Of a DNA stretch of 64,000 nucleotides, positions 10,017-19,823 are shown one piece after another. Source of the DNA: Fusarium oxysporum f. sp. lycopersici 4287. Lineage: Eukaryota; Ascomycota; Sordariomycetes; Hypocreales; Nectriaceae. Positions within the stretch are counted from its first letter, which is position 1; each line of letters begins with the position of its first letter. A program made the position numbers and the translations under genes. The notes below the pieces were generated by a model. The model saw only the letters and a list, made by a program, of their open reading frames with translations, was not told the origin of the DNA and made no database searches. The stretch is from positions 628,865-692,864 of the forward strand of contig NC_030991.1 in the NCBI RefSeq assembly GCF_000149955.1, given 5' to 3'.

Positions 10017-12196
10017 ATGGCCGGTTTTCTACCATCGCCCACTGAAGACGAATGCCAAAGATGTGCCGAACTCGGCATTCGAAATGTCTTGGGCGAGGAA
10101 CTATTGGATGAATCCTCGAATCTTATAGCGAAACGGGTGTTCTTTGACTCTCAAAACTCAATTGGTCCCTCATCTTGTCCGAGTTGTTGGGCCTTGTGCC
10201 GACTTCATCGGAGTATCCAACCTGCAAGAATATTCAATGAAGACCCCGCCTGGGCGGATCCGAATTCCTTATTACGCAACTCGCACTGGACTTGTATGCT
10301 GAGTTCGCAAGAAGTCGGCCGACTTGATTACAAACCTGGCTCCGACCTATGCTTCAGGACACATTTGGAAAAGGGCTTGCTGAAGATGCTTCGGGCACTG
10401 TCCGAATTGTCCAGAAAACCCCCAACTACGCGGCAGTCTTGGCGTGGTTGGAAAACTGCCATAAGGAGCATCTTTCATGTCAGAGAAAATATTCTCCGTG
10501 TCTGAAAAACATTTTTCTTATTGATGTAGAGGAGGAGGCCTTAGTATGTTACCCGAGTGATGCCGGAGAATTGATTCATTATTTAGCTCTGAGTTATGTA
10601 TGGGGGAGCTTTGAAGCTAATTACCAGGTTACTGGACCCGGTCCCATAGCTATTGAAAGGCTTCCACAAACAGTCCAAGACAGTATAATTGTTACTAAAG
10701 ACCTGCGCCAGAGATACTTATGGGTTGATCAAGTTTGCATTAACCAAGACAAAAGGATCAAGAAGAATGAGCAGCTGGGTTATATGGCTTCTATATATGG
10801 TGGAGCTTGGGCAACAATCGTTGCTGCGGACAGCAACGATAGCAACAGTGGGCTGTCCAGGGTCCGCCCGGAATCACAACGAAGTCATCAGCTCAGAATC
10901 GAGTTCGGGAATGGAAACATCATGCTCCAGAAATTACCCAGTTTTGAACAGCAAATGGCAGTGTCGCCGTGGATGCAACGTGGTTGGACTTATCAGGAAG
11001 CTTTGCTATCTCAAAGACTTGTGCTATTTACCAAACATCAGGTCTACTACAGCTGCAACTCCATGATCTGCTGCGAGGCCCTTGATGATGAGAAAACTTT
11101 CGGTGGGAGCACGAAACCTCTGTCATATGACATGAACGACGAGGTCAAGAATCCTCCGAAGATCGACCTCCATTTCCCAACCAAGGAGGAACTTCGAAAT
11201 AATAAGCTGTTTGAATATGAGCGTTTAGTAAATCTCTACTGCAAGCGTCAGCTGACACACTCCCAAGACATCTTGGTAGCGTTTTCGGCATTGCTACAGC
11301 GCCTTGAGCAGCTTGCATTTCCAACCGGTTTCTGTCATGGTTTACCGAAAGACAATTTCCCTCAGTCTCTTTTATGGAGACAGGGAAGAAACGCCTCTGA
11401 TCCTGACGCATGCCCTGCGTGTTTCGGCAAACCTGATGCCCCAGCTCGGCGAAAGTGTGAAACAACGTTTCCTAGTTGGAGCTGGATAGGGTGGCATTTG
11501 AAATCTGAGGTACACTTCCCCCATCCGGTTGCGGAGGTGGAGGACGAACCAAGAGAGATGGTCGAGTTGAAACCGCCGCTCAAGATCGAGACGGTAAAAG
11601 GGCAGATATTGTTCGATAATCTGCAAAATGCCCACAGAATGTGGCAACCCCGCAAGAGGTACCATATTCACCGCAAACCTTCACCCAGAAGGTTAGCTAT
11701 TAGAAGCTTCCGTGCGCCCAAGGCCAAATGTATGATCGGTGGCTGCACGTTTCACCACGAGATGAAAGAGGGTACTAAGTTAAAGGTCAGGGGAATAGTT
11801 CTGGAACTGCCGTGCCGAACTTCTGTTAGCTGGGTCCAGTGCTGGATTTGTCAACAAGGCTATACTAAATTCACGCCTGAGTTCGACTGGCGTATATTAG
11901 ACAACTCTACCAAACCCATTTACGAATCGGAATGGTATGTGGATGAGTGCTGTGATAAATTTGGAGACAACGGCGAGGAACCAAGAAAGGAAAGGTTTTT
12001 GCTTCTGGAATGCCATCGCACGAAAGAGTATACGTTACAGCTAAAGCAGAGCGTAGTTTGCAGCCTCTTAATATTACATTGGGAGGACGGCAATCTGGTA
12101 CGGGGCGGCATATTGATAATTAAGATAAGGGCTGAAGATTGGCAAGGTTTCTGTACGAATTCGGGACTACGAGTAGAAGAATTTTGGTTAACTTAA
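10017..12196 (+). CDS. HET-domain (heterokaryon incompatibility) protein
   Basis: The main open frame (10349-12196, about 615 codons) contains a HET domain: LALSYVWGS, LWVDQVCINQD, a YMASIYGGAWATIVAA block, GLSRVRP and RGWTYQEALLS. HET domains in Pezizomycotina mediate vegetative incompatibility and programmed cell death. An upstream frame from the ATG at 10017 (PTEDECQRCAELGI...) reads as a matching N-terminus with several Cys residues, but it lies in a different frame. An intron with donor GTATGC at 10294 and acceptor at 10373 or 10385 would join the frames; a 1-nt indel is the alternative. The C-terminal half is Lys/Arg-rich and otherwise unassigned. The domain call is firm, the 5' structure is not. 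Confidence 0.8.
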
Positions 12197-12674
12197 AGCT
12201 ATCTAGCAAATCTTCATTCTTTCCGCTTTTTTTATCATATGGCAATGTTGAGGTTCGGGATGACTGGTTGTTCGAATAACAAACTTTTGTAGATACAACA
12301 CGAAAATGGAGCTCAACGTAGAAGCGACTCTTGCAATTTAGTTCGGGCTTGTCCCATGCTTTTTGCTACTCTGTAGCATGAGTTACGAGAGTTTGTAAAT
12401 ATTATTGATCAAAGCTTGACAAAAAGCTCGCTACATAAGGAAGGGTTAGGATAGAGTTAGTATTAAACTATCTAAGCTAGTCTGCCCTGGCATTTTCCTC
12501 TAATTAAAGTATAGTAAAAGGCTGAGCAGAGAGGTATAAGAGATATAAGAGAAGGGAGAGGAAGGTATATAGCTAGAGACCTAAGAATAGGTATAGCTAG
12601 AGGTAGCTAGAAAAGGGTGGCTATAGCTATACGATATCTTGCGAGCATCGACCTGATTACCTGACCGGCGCGGC
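12197..12674. other. Intergenic, purine-rich
   Basis: No gene seen. About 12530-12620 is rich in agag and agctag words. The stretch near 12440-12480 is the inverted counterpart of 31090-31125 (gttagtatt.aactatctaag), which marks a shared repeat end. Confidence 0.4.
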
Positions 12675-13999
12675 TTGGCGATAGACTGCTTCTTAGGACA
12701 GGGAACCCAAGAGAGTTATCAAGATATAATAAGCTCGAGTGAAGCTGAGCAGAAGATATCATGCATCTTAGGGGCATTAGACATCGTGGTAGATCGGTGC
12801 GAGAACACGATCCGTCGGACGAGTCGTTTTCTTCTATGCTGGCTAAACAGCACGAGGCTTCAGTATTTCCACGAAAGACTGTTTAGCCTGGTGGCGGAGA
12901 AAAGTACCGAAAGAAAGTACCGGAATGTTCAGAAACAGCTGTTGGCCTTTGCCTTTCGAACGCATATGATGACGGCTAGAGTCAGGAGAGAGTGTGTGAG
13001 GTTCCAGTTGAGCAAAGATCTATCCTCTCAACTTCAAGTCATATAGGAGCCCAAGGTCTGGAAATTGTTCGACTAGACCAGAGGATCCTGGCCTGTGATA
13101 CCGGGAATTAGTGACATCGGCGAAGCCACGGATGAGGTTTCTGCGCGCCCTGAGTATCAGCCGCTGCAGGACGAAATCATTTCATTCGATGCATCGCAAT
13201 CCAAGGATTTTGACGATGAGCAAGGTGAAGAAGAAGCCTATGTGATGACGAAGACGAAGATGTCAATTCGGTGTTCGGATACGACGAGGTCGACCGTGAC
13301 AACTCGGAGGTTGTACGTAACTAAGCTAAAGCCGATGAAACTACTATGCTGATCGACATTCGAAGATGTGGTGAGTCCGACACGGCGACGTTGAAGGCGA
13401 TTTAGGGGCGAATGGAGGCAGCACAACGCGGCGTGATATACCGCCGCTCGATTAAGCAGTGCGAGGCAATAGCCGCGCTGGTTAGCCGCAAAGCGTATCA
13501 CAGCAAGTTAACCCGGGAAGCTCGAGCTGGCGCGCTGCAAGACTGGGTCGATAGGCTGGACGGTCAGCGCTGGATCGCGGCAACGACTGGACTAAGGACT
13601 GGAGTCGACATCAGGGGCATCATCGGGGTAATTCATGCAGGCCCGCCGTTTGGTTTGGTCGCCTTTGTTCAGCAGAAAGGCAGAGGCGGTCGACAGAGAG
13701 GCGAGGTTGTAGACTCAGTGATTGTGACGGACGGAAAGGCGGGCTGGGGAGATGAGTTCGGCAGTGATATCAATCACATGAACCGGGAGGGAGTTGGGTC
13801 GTTTATAGAGGACGAGGGCTGTCGGCGCTTAGTGCTTGGCCGCTTTTTTAATGGGGTTGGGCTTTGTTGTCGGGATATGCGGGCAGAATACTGTGATCGG
13901 TGCTCGAAAGAAGCTGATGCTAATCAGGTGGATGGCGAAGAGGATAGGGAAGGGAGGACTAGCAGTCTTGATCATATTTATTCATTCCATTTCAAGTAA
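12675..13999 (+). pseudogene. Deleted DUF3505/RecQ-like helicase gene
   Basis: Two homologous blocks are joined by an internal deletion. Block 1 (12675-13046) aligns with the middle of the DUF3505 protein at 35448-37145: CENTIRRTS...LLCWL...FSLVAEKSTERKYR against GETVRTTD...LRRWL...FELVARPSSDKVYR. Block 2 (13412-13999) is the C-terminal RecA-like half of a RecQ-type SF2 helicase: GVIYRRS, motif V-like [13 protein letters not shown] and motif VI-like [11 protein letters not shown], then a CDRC cluster. Such DUF3505-helicase fusions resemble telomere-linked helicases of fungi. The DEAD-box half is absent and several frame changes occur, so no functional product is expected. Confidence 0.72.
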
Positions 14000-14125
14000 A
14001 TAAAATAGCCCTCGTAGACCTTATGCGAAGTCAACCGAAGTCTGGAAATATAGGAATCGGAAATAAGGGTTAATTAATTCAAAAGGTGCTATTTATTTTT
14101 ATCCTAAAGTTCAGTCTCTCTTTCT

Positions 14126-15608
14126 CTATGCCGTATCGGAAGAACTCAGAAGCCTAAACGTTTCTTCAAGCCACGATATATATGTGTCCTGCATCCATGC
14201 GCCTATTACTCGCAAAGTTGCTACAATAGTGTACAGTCCGATGAGATTATCTGTGCTGCCAATTTCCAAGTCTTGAAGAATCACCTATAGTTAGTTGATA
14301 TTAGCACAATTCTATCAGTATATCGACGGCAACAAGTGTTGATGGAAGGAGTTCACTTACTATTTGATCCTTCTTATCGCAGGCAAACAGCAAGCGCCAC
14401 TTGTGCTCCATGACAATAATCAAAGGCAGCGTCACCAAGGCCTTATCTGAGGATGTTCCAATAAGCATCTTCATGCGCTGATGCCATGACGCGACCCAGA
14501 TCCCCAACTGTAGTCTCGCCTCTTCCAAGTCTCCTCTTGCGATCTTGGTTTCAATGACCATAGCAATGGGATCGTTTCTGACTGGCCGATAGACAGTCTG
14601 ATTGAGACAGCGTTCTCTATCTGGTAAGGCAAGGATTTGTTTGTGGATGATTCCTGAGAGGTGTGGCGGAGGACATATGCGAACGCCCAGATCTATCATC
14701 TTGGGACGCGAGTAATCATACAGCGTATCGATCCGCATTTCGGGTAGAAACGGTTTGCTGATGCGTGCTGAAGTGAGAAGATGTCGATGAATCGAGGGGA
14801 AGGCATTGAAAGCCAGCTTGAGCAGCGGAGCGTGAACCTCAAGATTCCACGTTGCTTCACAAGCCTCCTGATCGCTAACAGTCTTGGCAGCTTCCTCAAG
14901 ATCACACAGCGCAATGAACTCAGTCTTGTACTGAGATTTTTTGTCCGCATCATCACCGACCTCAAAATACCAACCACGTCTGATCGTACCCTTACGATGA
15001 AGCGCTTCCAACTCTGAATAAAGGGAACTAGGGAGAAAGTTCTCTTTATGCACAGTGATACTGTTGATGTCATCAAAAAGAGAGGCGATATCGTCGGGAA
15101 GCTGCTCAGTTGGATCGTCTTCAATGGCGGTATAGCGGATGGGTTTTTTGAGAAGCTCGAGGGTGGATTGTTTGACAGGACTTCCGGATCTGTTGCTTGA
15201 TGCTCGTGATGGAGATCGGTGCGAAGATGCATTGGTGGATGATTGGCTGGGAGTTTGTGTATTTCGTCGAGGAGGTAAACTATACAGAGGAATAGTTCTA
15301 CCTCGGACCGAAGCATTGGGCGTCTTGTCGGTGTCGAATGGGTTGTCACCTGGTAGATGAGTGGTATATTGGTGAACAGATGGGTCATCAGTCGCGTCAT
15401 CCATACGCGCTCTTTTAGCAGGTGAGCCCATGCGAGTCGGCGTAGATGCAGAATGTGGAGGTGTCGGCATTTTATTGAAATCGCGTTTTCGCTTGTCGCA
15501 AAACGACCCTTGAACTTCAGCTTGGCAATGTTGCGATAATGGGTTGGTGAGCGTGTTGAGCCAGCTATGGATGAATGCATCCAGCGATGCGTGTTCGAGA
15601 TCGCTCAT
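14126..15608 (-). CDS. PD-(D/E)XK nuclease-like (PDDEXK_12-type) protein, one intron
   Basis: This predicted 468-residue protein has a disordered Ser/Pro-rich N-terminal third and a C-terminal PD-(D/E)XK-like fold. Candidate active-site residues are the Asp of KMIDLGV and the E-x-K of VIETKIA, followed by QLGIW. I place a phase-0 intron at 14285-14360 (76 nt; donor GTAAGT, acceptor ctatag). Splicing replaces an early stop with DLEIGSTDNLIGLY and about 40 more residues, which match the paralogue at 57597-59063. The ATG at 15608 is preferred over 15635 because MSDLEHASLDAF is a plausible natural start. The domain is common in Sordariomycetes accessory regions and its biological role is unknown. 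Confidence 0.82.
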
Positions 15609-15976
15609 AAAGACTGAGGTTTTGCGACCATACAAATCGAGTGAGGGTGAGTAGTGGTATTACAATTGCAATGTTCATGGAGAGATGCGTAATTGAGCTT
15701 TGGCAAATTAAGTTGGGAAGCGGGGTTGTTGTTCAGTGATTGTGTTGTCCCAGCGACCAGTTAGTCAGCACACCGTACCGCTCTATAATTGGCGGGCAAT
15801 TCTGTTTTGGCTTAGCTCCCAGTCGGCTAATTAGCCGCCGGCATTATTCTTCGCTAATGAAGTGGGCGTTACTGTGGATATTCCCAGTATTGCTGAAGAG
15901 GGACAAAATCCAGGAGGGAATCAGCACTTAGGTTTTGAACACCACAACCAAGATTCCTTGTCCTATCCTATCCTAT
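15609..15976. other. Upstream region of the PD-(D/E)XK gene
   Basis: No gene supported. A short tandem run of tcctatcc near 15960-15980 abuts the left end of the inverted-repeat element. Confidence 0.4.
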
Positions 15977-16082
15977 CCTAGCTGCGCGGCAGAATCGCTA
16001 GCGATTCCATTTAAAGTCCCATATTAAAAAAAAAAAACACGCTAATGAACAAGCATAGCGATTCCATTTAACCCAAACGGAA

Positions 16083-16220
16083 TTGGGGTACCCTACTGTA
16101 CCAATTACCACTGGTAATGGCACCCAATATCATTTTTTCTGGCCCGTGCACCATTCTTTTAATCTTAGGTTCTAGGTCGGAATACAAAAATTACTCGGCC
16201 CGTGCGCCTTCCCTCGCTTA
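16083..16220. repeat. Short dispersed repeat with cacgggccag core
   Basis: This roughly 140-bp block has a recognisable inverted counterpart at 59660-59808. Shared blocks are accctactgtaccaattacc, acccaata-catttttt, ggccc/ctgtgcac and aca-aaaatt. The core ctggcccgtgcac also appears at 22478-22490 and, inverted, at 57475-57487. Confidence 0.55.
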
Positions 16221-16229
16221 CATGGTATG

Positions 16230-17210
16230 GTTTAGTGTACTAATTTTGAAATGGAAGAGAACATACTGCATGATGACCTTATGTAGAAGGAGATGATCAA
16301 ATACAACCCGGCCTAGGTGCCTGCTGTTTGTCTGGAATAGACAGAAGCTAAAAATGGTCTTGGTTTAGATCATCTCGGTCACATTCATAGCATTGCTTCA
16401 ATGCCATTTAGCCCGTTCTGAAAGCATGGCTCTGCCGTGTAGTGGACGTTAGGGCCACTGAAAGGATGGATAACAGAGTTTATTCCTTCTCCGAGGAAAG
16501 AGAAAACAGCCTTGGTCTACGGCCGTTTTTGGTTTTGATGCAAACCCTGTCAAAACCCCCCAAAACGGCTTGCTTGACTGGCTGCAGCCATAAAAGCCCC
16601 TCAGCACAGACTGACCACATAGGGCTTGATGGTGGGCAGCTGACCATGCAGTGATGGAAGCACAGGGCCATCGGGCGTCTAGTGGCACTTGTAACAAACT
16701 GACAAGTGCAGGCGAGCAACTCAAAAGCGGCTGAGCGCGTCACTCAGTGATGCGAGAGGACAATTGCGGCATAGCAGTAAGGGGAACCGAATGGGCAATC
16801 ATTGGCTGCCGTATGTTGCCTCAATTGTGAGGTGACACGCTTTACCCCGCAAAATATGTTAGCATCAAGTTGTTAGGCAGATCGACCCGCTCCGCGAAAA
16901 TAGCTAAGACCTGACGAAGAAACCTGTATTATGGACTCGCCCTCAAAGAAAAAAGCCTCCTGCTGCATTACAGGTATTGGAGCTCCTGGCTCGCTTCATT
17001 CTTAATACCGACGAGTGACGAGTTGTTTCGTGTATGGTGGCGGGGGTGCGCCATTTTCTCAACCAACTTAGCTGAAGTCTCCTCCGCCCATTGCTGCCTG
17101 ATATTTAAACCTGCGGCCACGCTAAAAGCAATCATACATTTTGCCAGCCAAACTGCACATTGCCACCGTCGAGCTGAGGTGGCTAGCTGTAAGGTTGCAG
17201 GACTAATTCC
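16230..17210 (+). repeat. Dispersed repeat, copy A
   Basis: Copy A aligns over its length, in inverted orientation, with 26890-28080. Substitutions and small indels are scattered throughout. Short open frames are preserved in part between copies, but I see no recognised domain and no evidence of codon-level constraint. Confidence 0.7.
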
Positions 17211-17494
17211 CGACTATCGAATGTTTGAAGGAGGCCTAAGCGTTGGTCTGACCAAATGCCCTTTTTCCGTCCTTGCAGCCTTATGGATCTTGGAATTGTG
17301 GACTATTATGTAGATCATTCTCAGTGGGGCTCTGATCGTAACAGCGCGTTCGCAATTACGAAATAAAAGTTGGGGGTGACCTGAATCCGTTGGGGTGCAA
17401 TGGATTCGCTTCACCTGTTCATTAGCGCCCTTTTTTTTTTTTATATATGGAAAAGCCATTGGATTCGCTAGCGAATCCGCCGCGCAGCTGACAT

Positions 17495-18362
17495 AGGAGA
17501 AACGACAGAAAACAAGAACAAGAAAACATCTCTCCTTCTTACGACATAATTTCCAATAAACTCTAATCTGTGAAAAAGTAACAAAAGCAATTCTTGTAAG
17601 GTTGTAAAAGTGAGGAAATATTACGGCAGCTGAGGTTTCTTGTATGATTGGCTTAGATATTTCTTAGTCTAGGTTGAATATAGTAAAGATCAGATCCGGG
17701 GTCAACGACATGAAAAACTCGACCATTTTTTAATAAAGAATTAATATTAATATCCACAGAGCAGATATCGACTTACTCGTAACGGTTATTATATGAACAG
17801 CTAATTCTCTATAAGAATCCAGGTTTTCAAGTATTTCCGACCAGTGTAATATTGTTTTCTTAAAAACGTGGTTAGGTTGAAGAATTGAACGCGGGCTGAC
17901 CCCTGACATGATAGCGCCGCGCTAAAATCCCATACAAAACGTGGGTAGCACCTACCCACGATTACAATAACTGATAGGGCTCAAATTCGGAGGCGGAAGA
18001 GTTACCTGTGGCACGCAGGCACGTTGGGCGCGCAGTCAAGAGGCCAAGAGAATATTAAAATACATTCAATTCGTAACTGGAAAATAGCAATCAACTTGTT
18101 ATTCCTATTTTTGGTGACTCTCTGTGAGGGGGTTGAAAAATAGCAGTCTGTGTGGGAAAACTTTTTTTTGCTTGCCGGTAGGTGGGTACTGCATGGTAAT
18201 CTGAATAAAATCTGACAAGGTAACACGATAAAAGGACTGCGACTGATATACATGTTAACTAAACGAAAATGACTTTGGATCAAAGGCAATAAGAGAACAT
18301 GAGTAGCACGCCTGTTAGTGCGTTTCGGGTCCCTAGGTCGCGTTGACCTCGGTGCTCGCAGT
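17495..18362. other. Intergenic, AT-rich
   Basis: I see no supported gene. The stretch is AT-rich with T and A runs. It lies downstream of the ubiquitin-like gene and should hold that gene's 3' UTR near 18300-18362. Confidence 0.45.
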
Positions 18363-19416
18363 TTATTTGACAGAATAACCTGACAATATCCCGTTGCCTC
18401 CTCTCAACCTCATGACCAGATGAAGGGTGGAGTCTCGTTGGATACCGTAGTCCGACAAAATCTGTCCGTCTTCAAGCTGCTTGCCAGCAAAGAGGATTCT
18501 CTGTTGGTCGTAAGGGACGCCTTCCTTCAGCTCTATCATTTCCTTGAGCTCACTGATAGTGGCTGACGAGGATACATCGTCTAGTGTTATGGTTTTCCTA
18601 TCCAAATTAGAAACCCTGAGGATGAGACAACTTATGTGAATAGGGGGAAGGGTATGGGTATCAATAAAACCAGCTTACCCCGTGAGCGTCCGGACAAAGA
18701 TCTGGAAGTATGAGCGCGATGCCAAGGAACTCAGTTTAGGCCCGGTATTGATCACGTCGACGGAGACGTGGAGAGGGGAGCCGGGATTAACGAGCCGGGT
18801 GTAGAATGACAAGCGACGGCCATTGTGAAGCTCCAAGTAACCGACTCGCAGCTTCTGGTCCCGTATCCTCAGACCTAAGTGGCGTCTAATCATATCCTTA
18901 ACATGATAAATAACACCCCGCGCCTTTACCAGGAGTTCGAAGCTCTGCGTTGCCCCATCCTCTTCAAACTGTTGAACAAATGTCAATCACTCTTTGGCGG
19001 TGATGTTTCCTGAGTATGGGGTACATACTCTTACACGGCAAGTTATGTCTTTGGGTTGTGAGACGGTGCTTCGTTTTGGCACTTGATGGGCTTCTGCCGC
19101 GAGCTGTAGCACAAAATCGTGATGGTTCAGTTCTTGTATCAAAATGCGGTCGTCAAGGGTGACCTCCTGAATTTGGATTTGTTGCTGCGTGACTGGAATC
19201 CGTGCTGCAAATGTTAGTGAGTTGAAGCTCAGAAATTGGACAGTCCTGTTGAAAGGAATCTGCATTAATTCGCGCACCTCTGACGGCAATTGCCTCTTTG
19301 AGTCGAGCTATGCTATCATCCGACTTGAGTTCCAACCGAAGTGAGCCATTTGGCGTCTGGACGTTCAGCGCCACCTGGTTTGTGGACATCTCAACCTCAT
19401 CTTCAGTCATTTTCAA
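18363..19416 (-). CDS. Three-domain ubiquitin-like polyprotein, four exons
   Basis: Four exons (19416-19278, 19204-19035, 18968-18679, 18597-18363) joined by GT-AG introns of 73, 66 and 81 nt give one 277-residue frame. Domain 1 (about residues 13-80) is a diverged ubiquitin-like fold ([20 protein letters not shown]). Domain 2 (about 100-170) is more diverged. Domain 3 is clearly ubiquitin: [34 protein letters not shown] and [12 protein letters not shown], followed by a 10-residue tail. The last acceptor choice (after ttggatag) is supported because it restores an uninterrupted TLTGKTITL. In domain 3 the K48 equivalent is kept and the K63 equivalent is Arg. The terminal LRGG implies processing by a ubiquitin protease and conjugation. 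It is divergent from a patatin gene. It is not the ordinary polyubiquitin or ribosomal fusion gene. Confidence 0.85.
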
Positions 19417-19823
19417 TTAGGTTTTGGAGTCGCAGTTGCAATGAAAGAGGGGAAATTTTGGTGAGAAGACACGTGGCTCCAGCAGGACGGAGATTACGGA
19501 GATGCGTGATCGGGGGTGGTGGCGTGTTCGATCTTCAGCCGCACCTGAACACCAAAGACACCTTCCGCAATTATCTCTTCGACCCAACTCTGACCGCCCT
19601 CCGACACCTAATCCCCGCTAACCATCCCTTGACATCTCGTTGAGACCTTACTCAACTTTCAAGTTTTGTTTAGGCATATCCGGGCAGCTAGTACATTCAG
19701 AGCTCTCGTGCTCCGTCCAAGGTGTATCCAGCTCTTGGAGGCATGAAGTACCTTAACCCTGCACGGGCGCAATAGGGCATTCTTCATTGCATTCCAAGCA
19801 CTTCTAAAGGCCGAACGAGAACA
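19417..19823. promoter_or_regulatory. Shared divergent promoter, ubiquitin-like / patatin genes
   Basis: This is the 407-bp interval between the start codons of two divergently transcribed genes. It must carry the promoters of both. No element is identifiable by eye. Confidence 0.55.

Larger units (their letters stand above)
15977..17494. mobile_element. Non-coding element with ~115-bp terminal inverted repeats
   Basis: The left end (15977 to about 16095) and right end (about 17378-17494) are imperfect inverted repeats. Each runs agctgcgcggc..attcgctagcgaatc..., then a poly-A/T patch, then cgctaatgaaca, then an aacggatt-like end. The interior (about 16230-17210) has a diverged inverted copy at 26890-28080. 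No transposase is recognisable, so it looks like a non-autonomous DNA element. A third related end stands alone at 30954-31072. Confidence 0.65.

Noticed and set aside
14285..14360. Stop of the PD-(D/E)XK frame at 14301 as the true C-terminus
   Set aside because: A clear 76-nt intron restores a C-terminus homologous to the second copy.
16449..16743. Open frame conserved between repeat copies A and B (minus strand at 16449-16743; plus strand at 27621-27824)
   Set aside because: It lies in a non-coding repeat, is bounded by homopolymer indels and has no recognised domain. Conservation follows the DNA repeat, not a protein.
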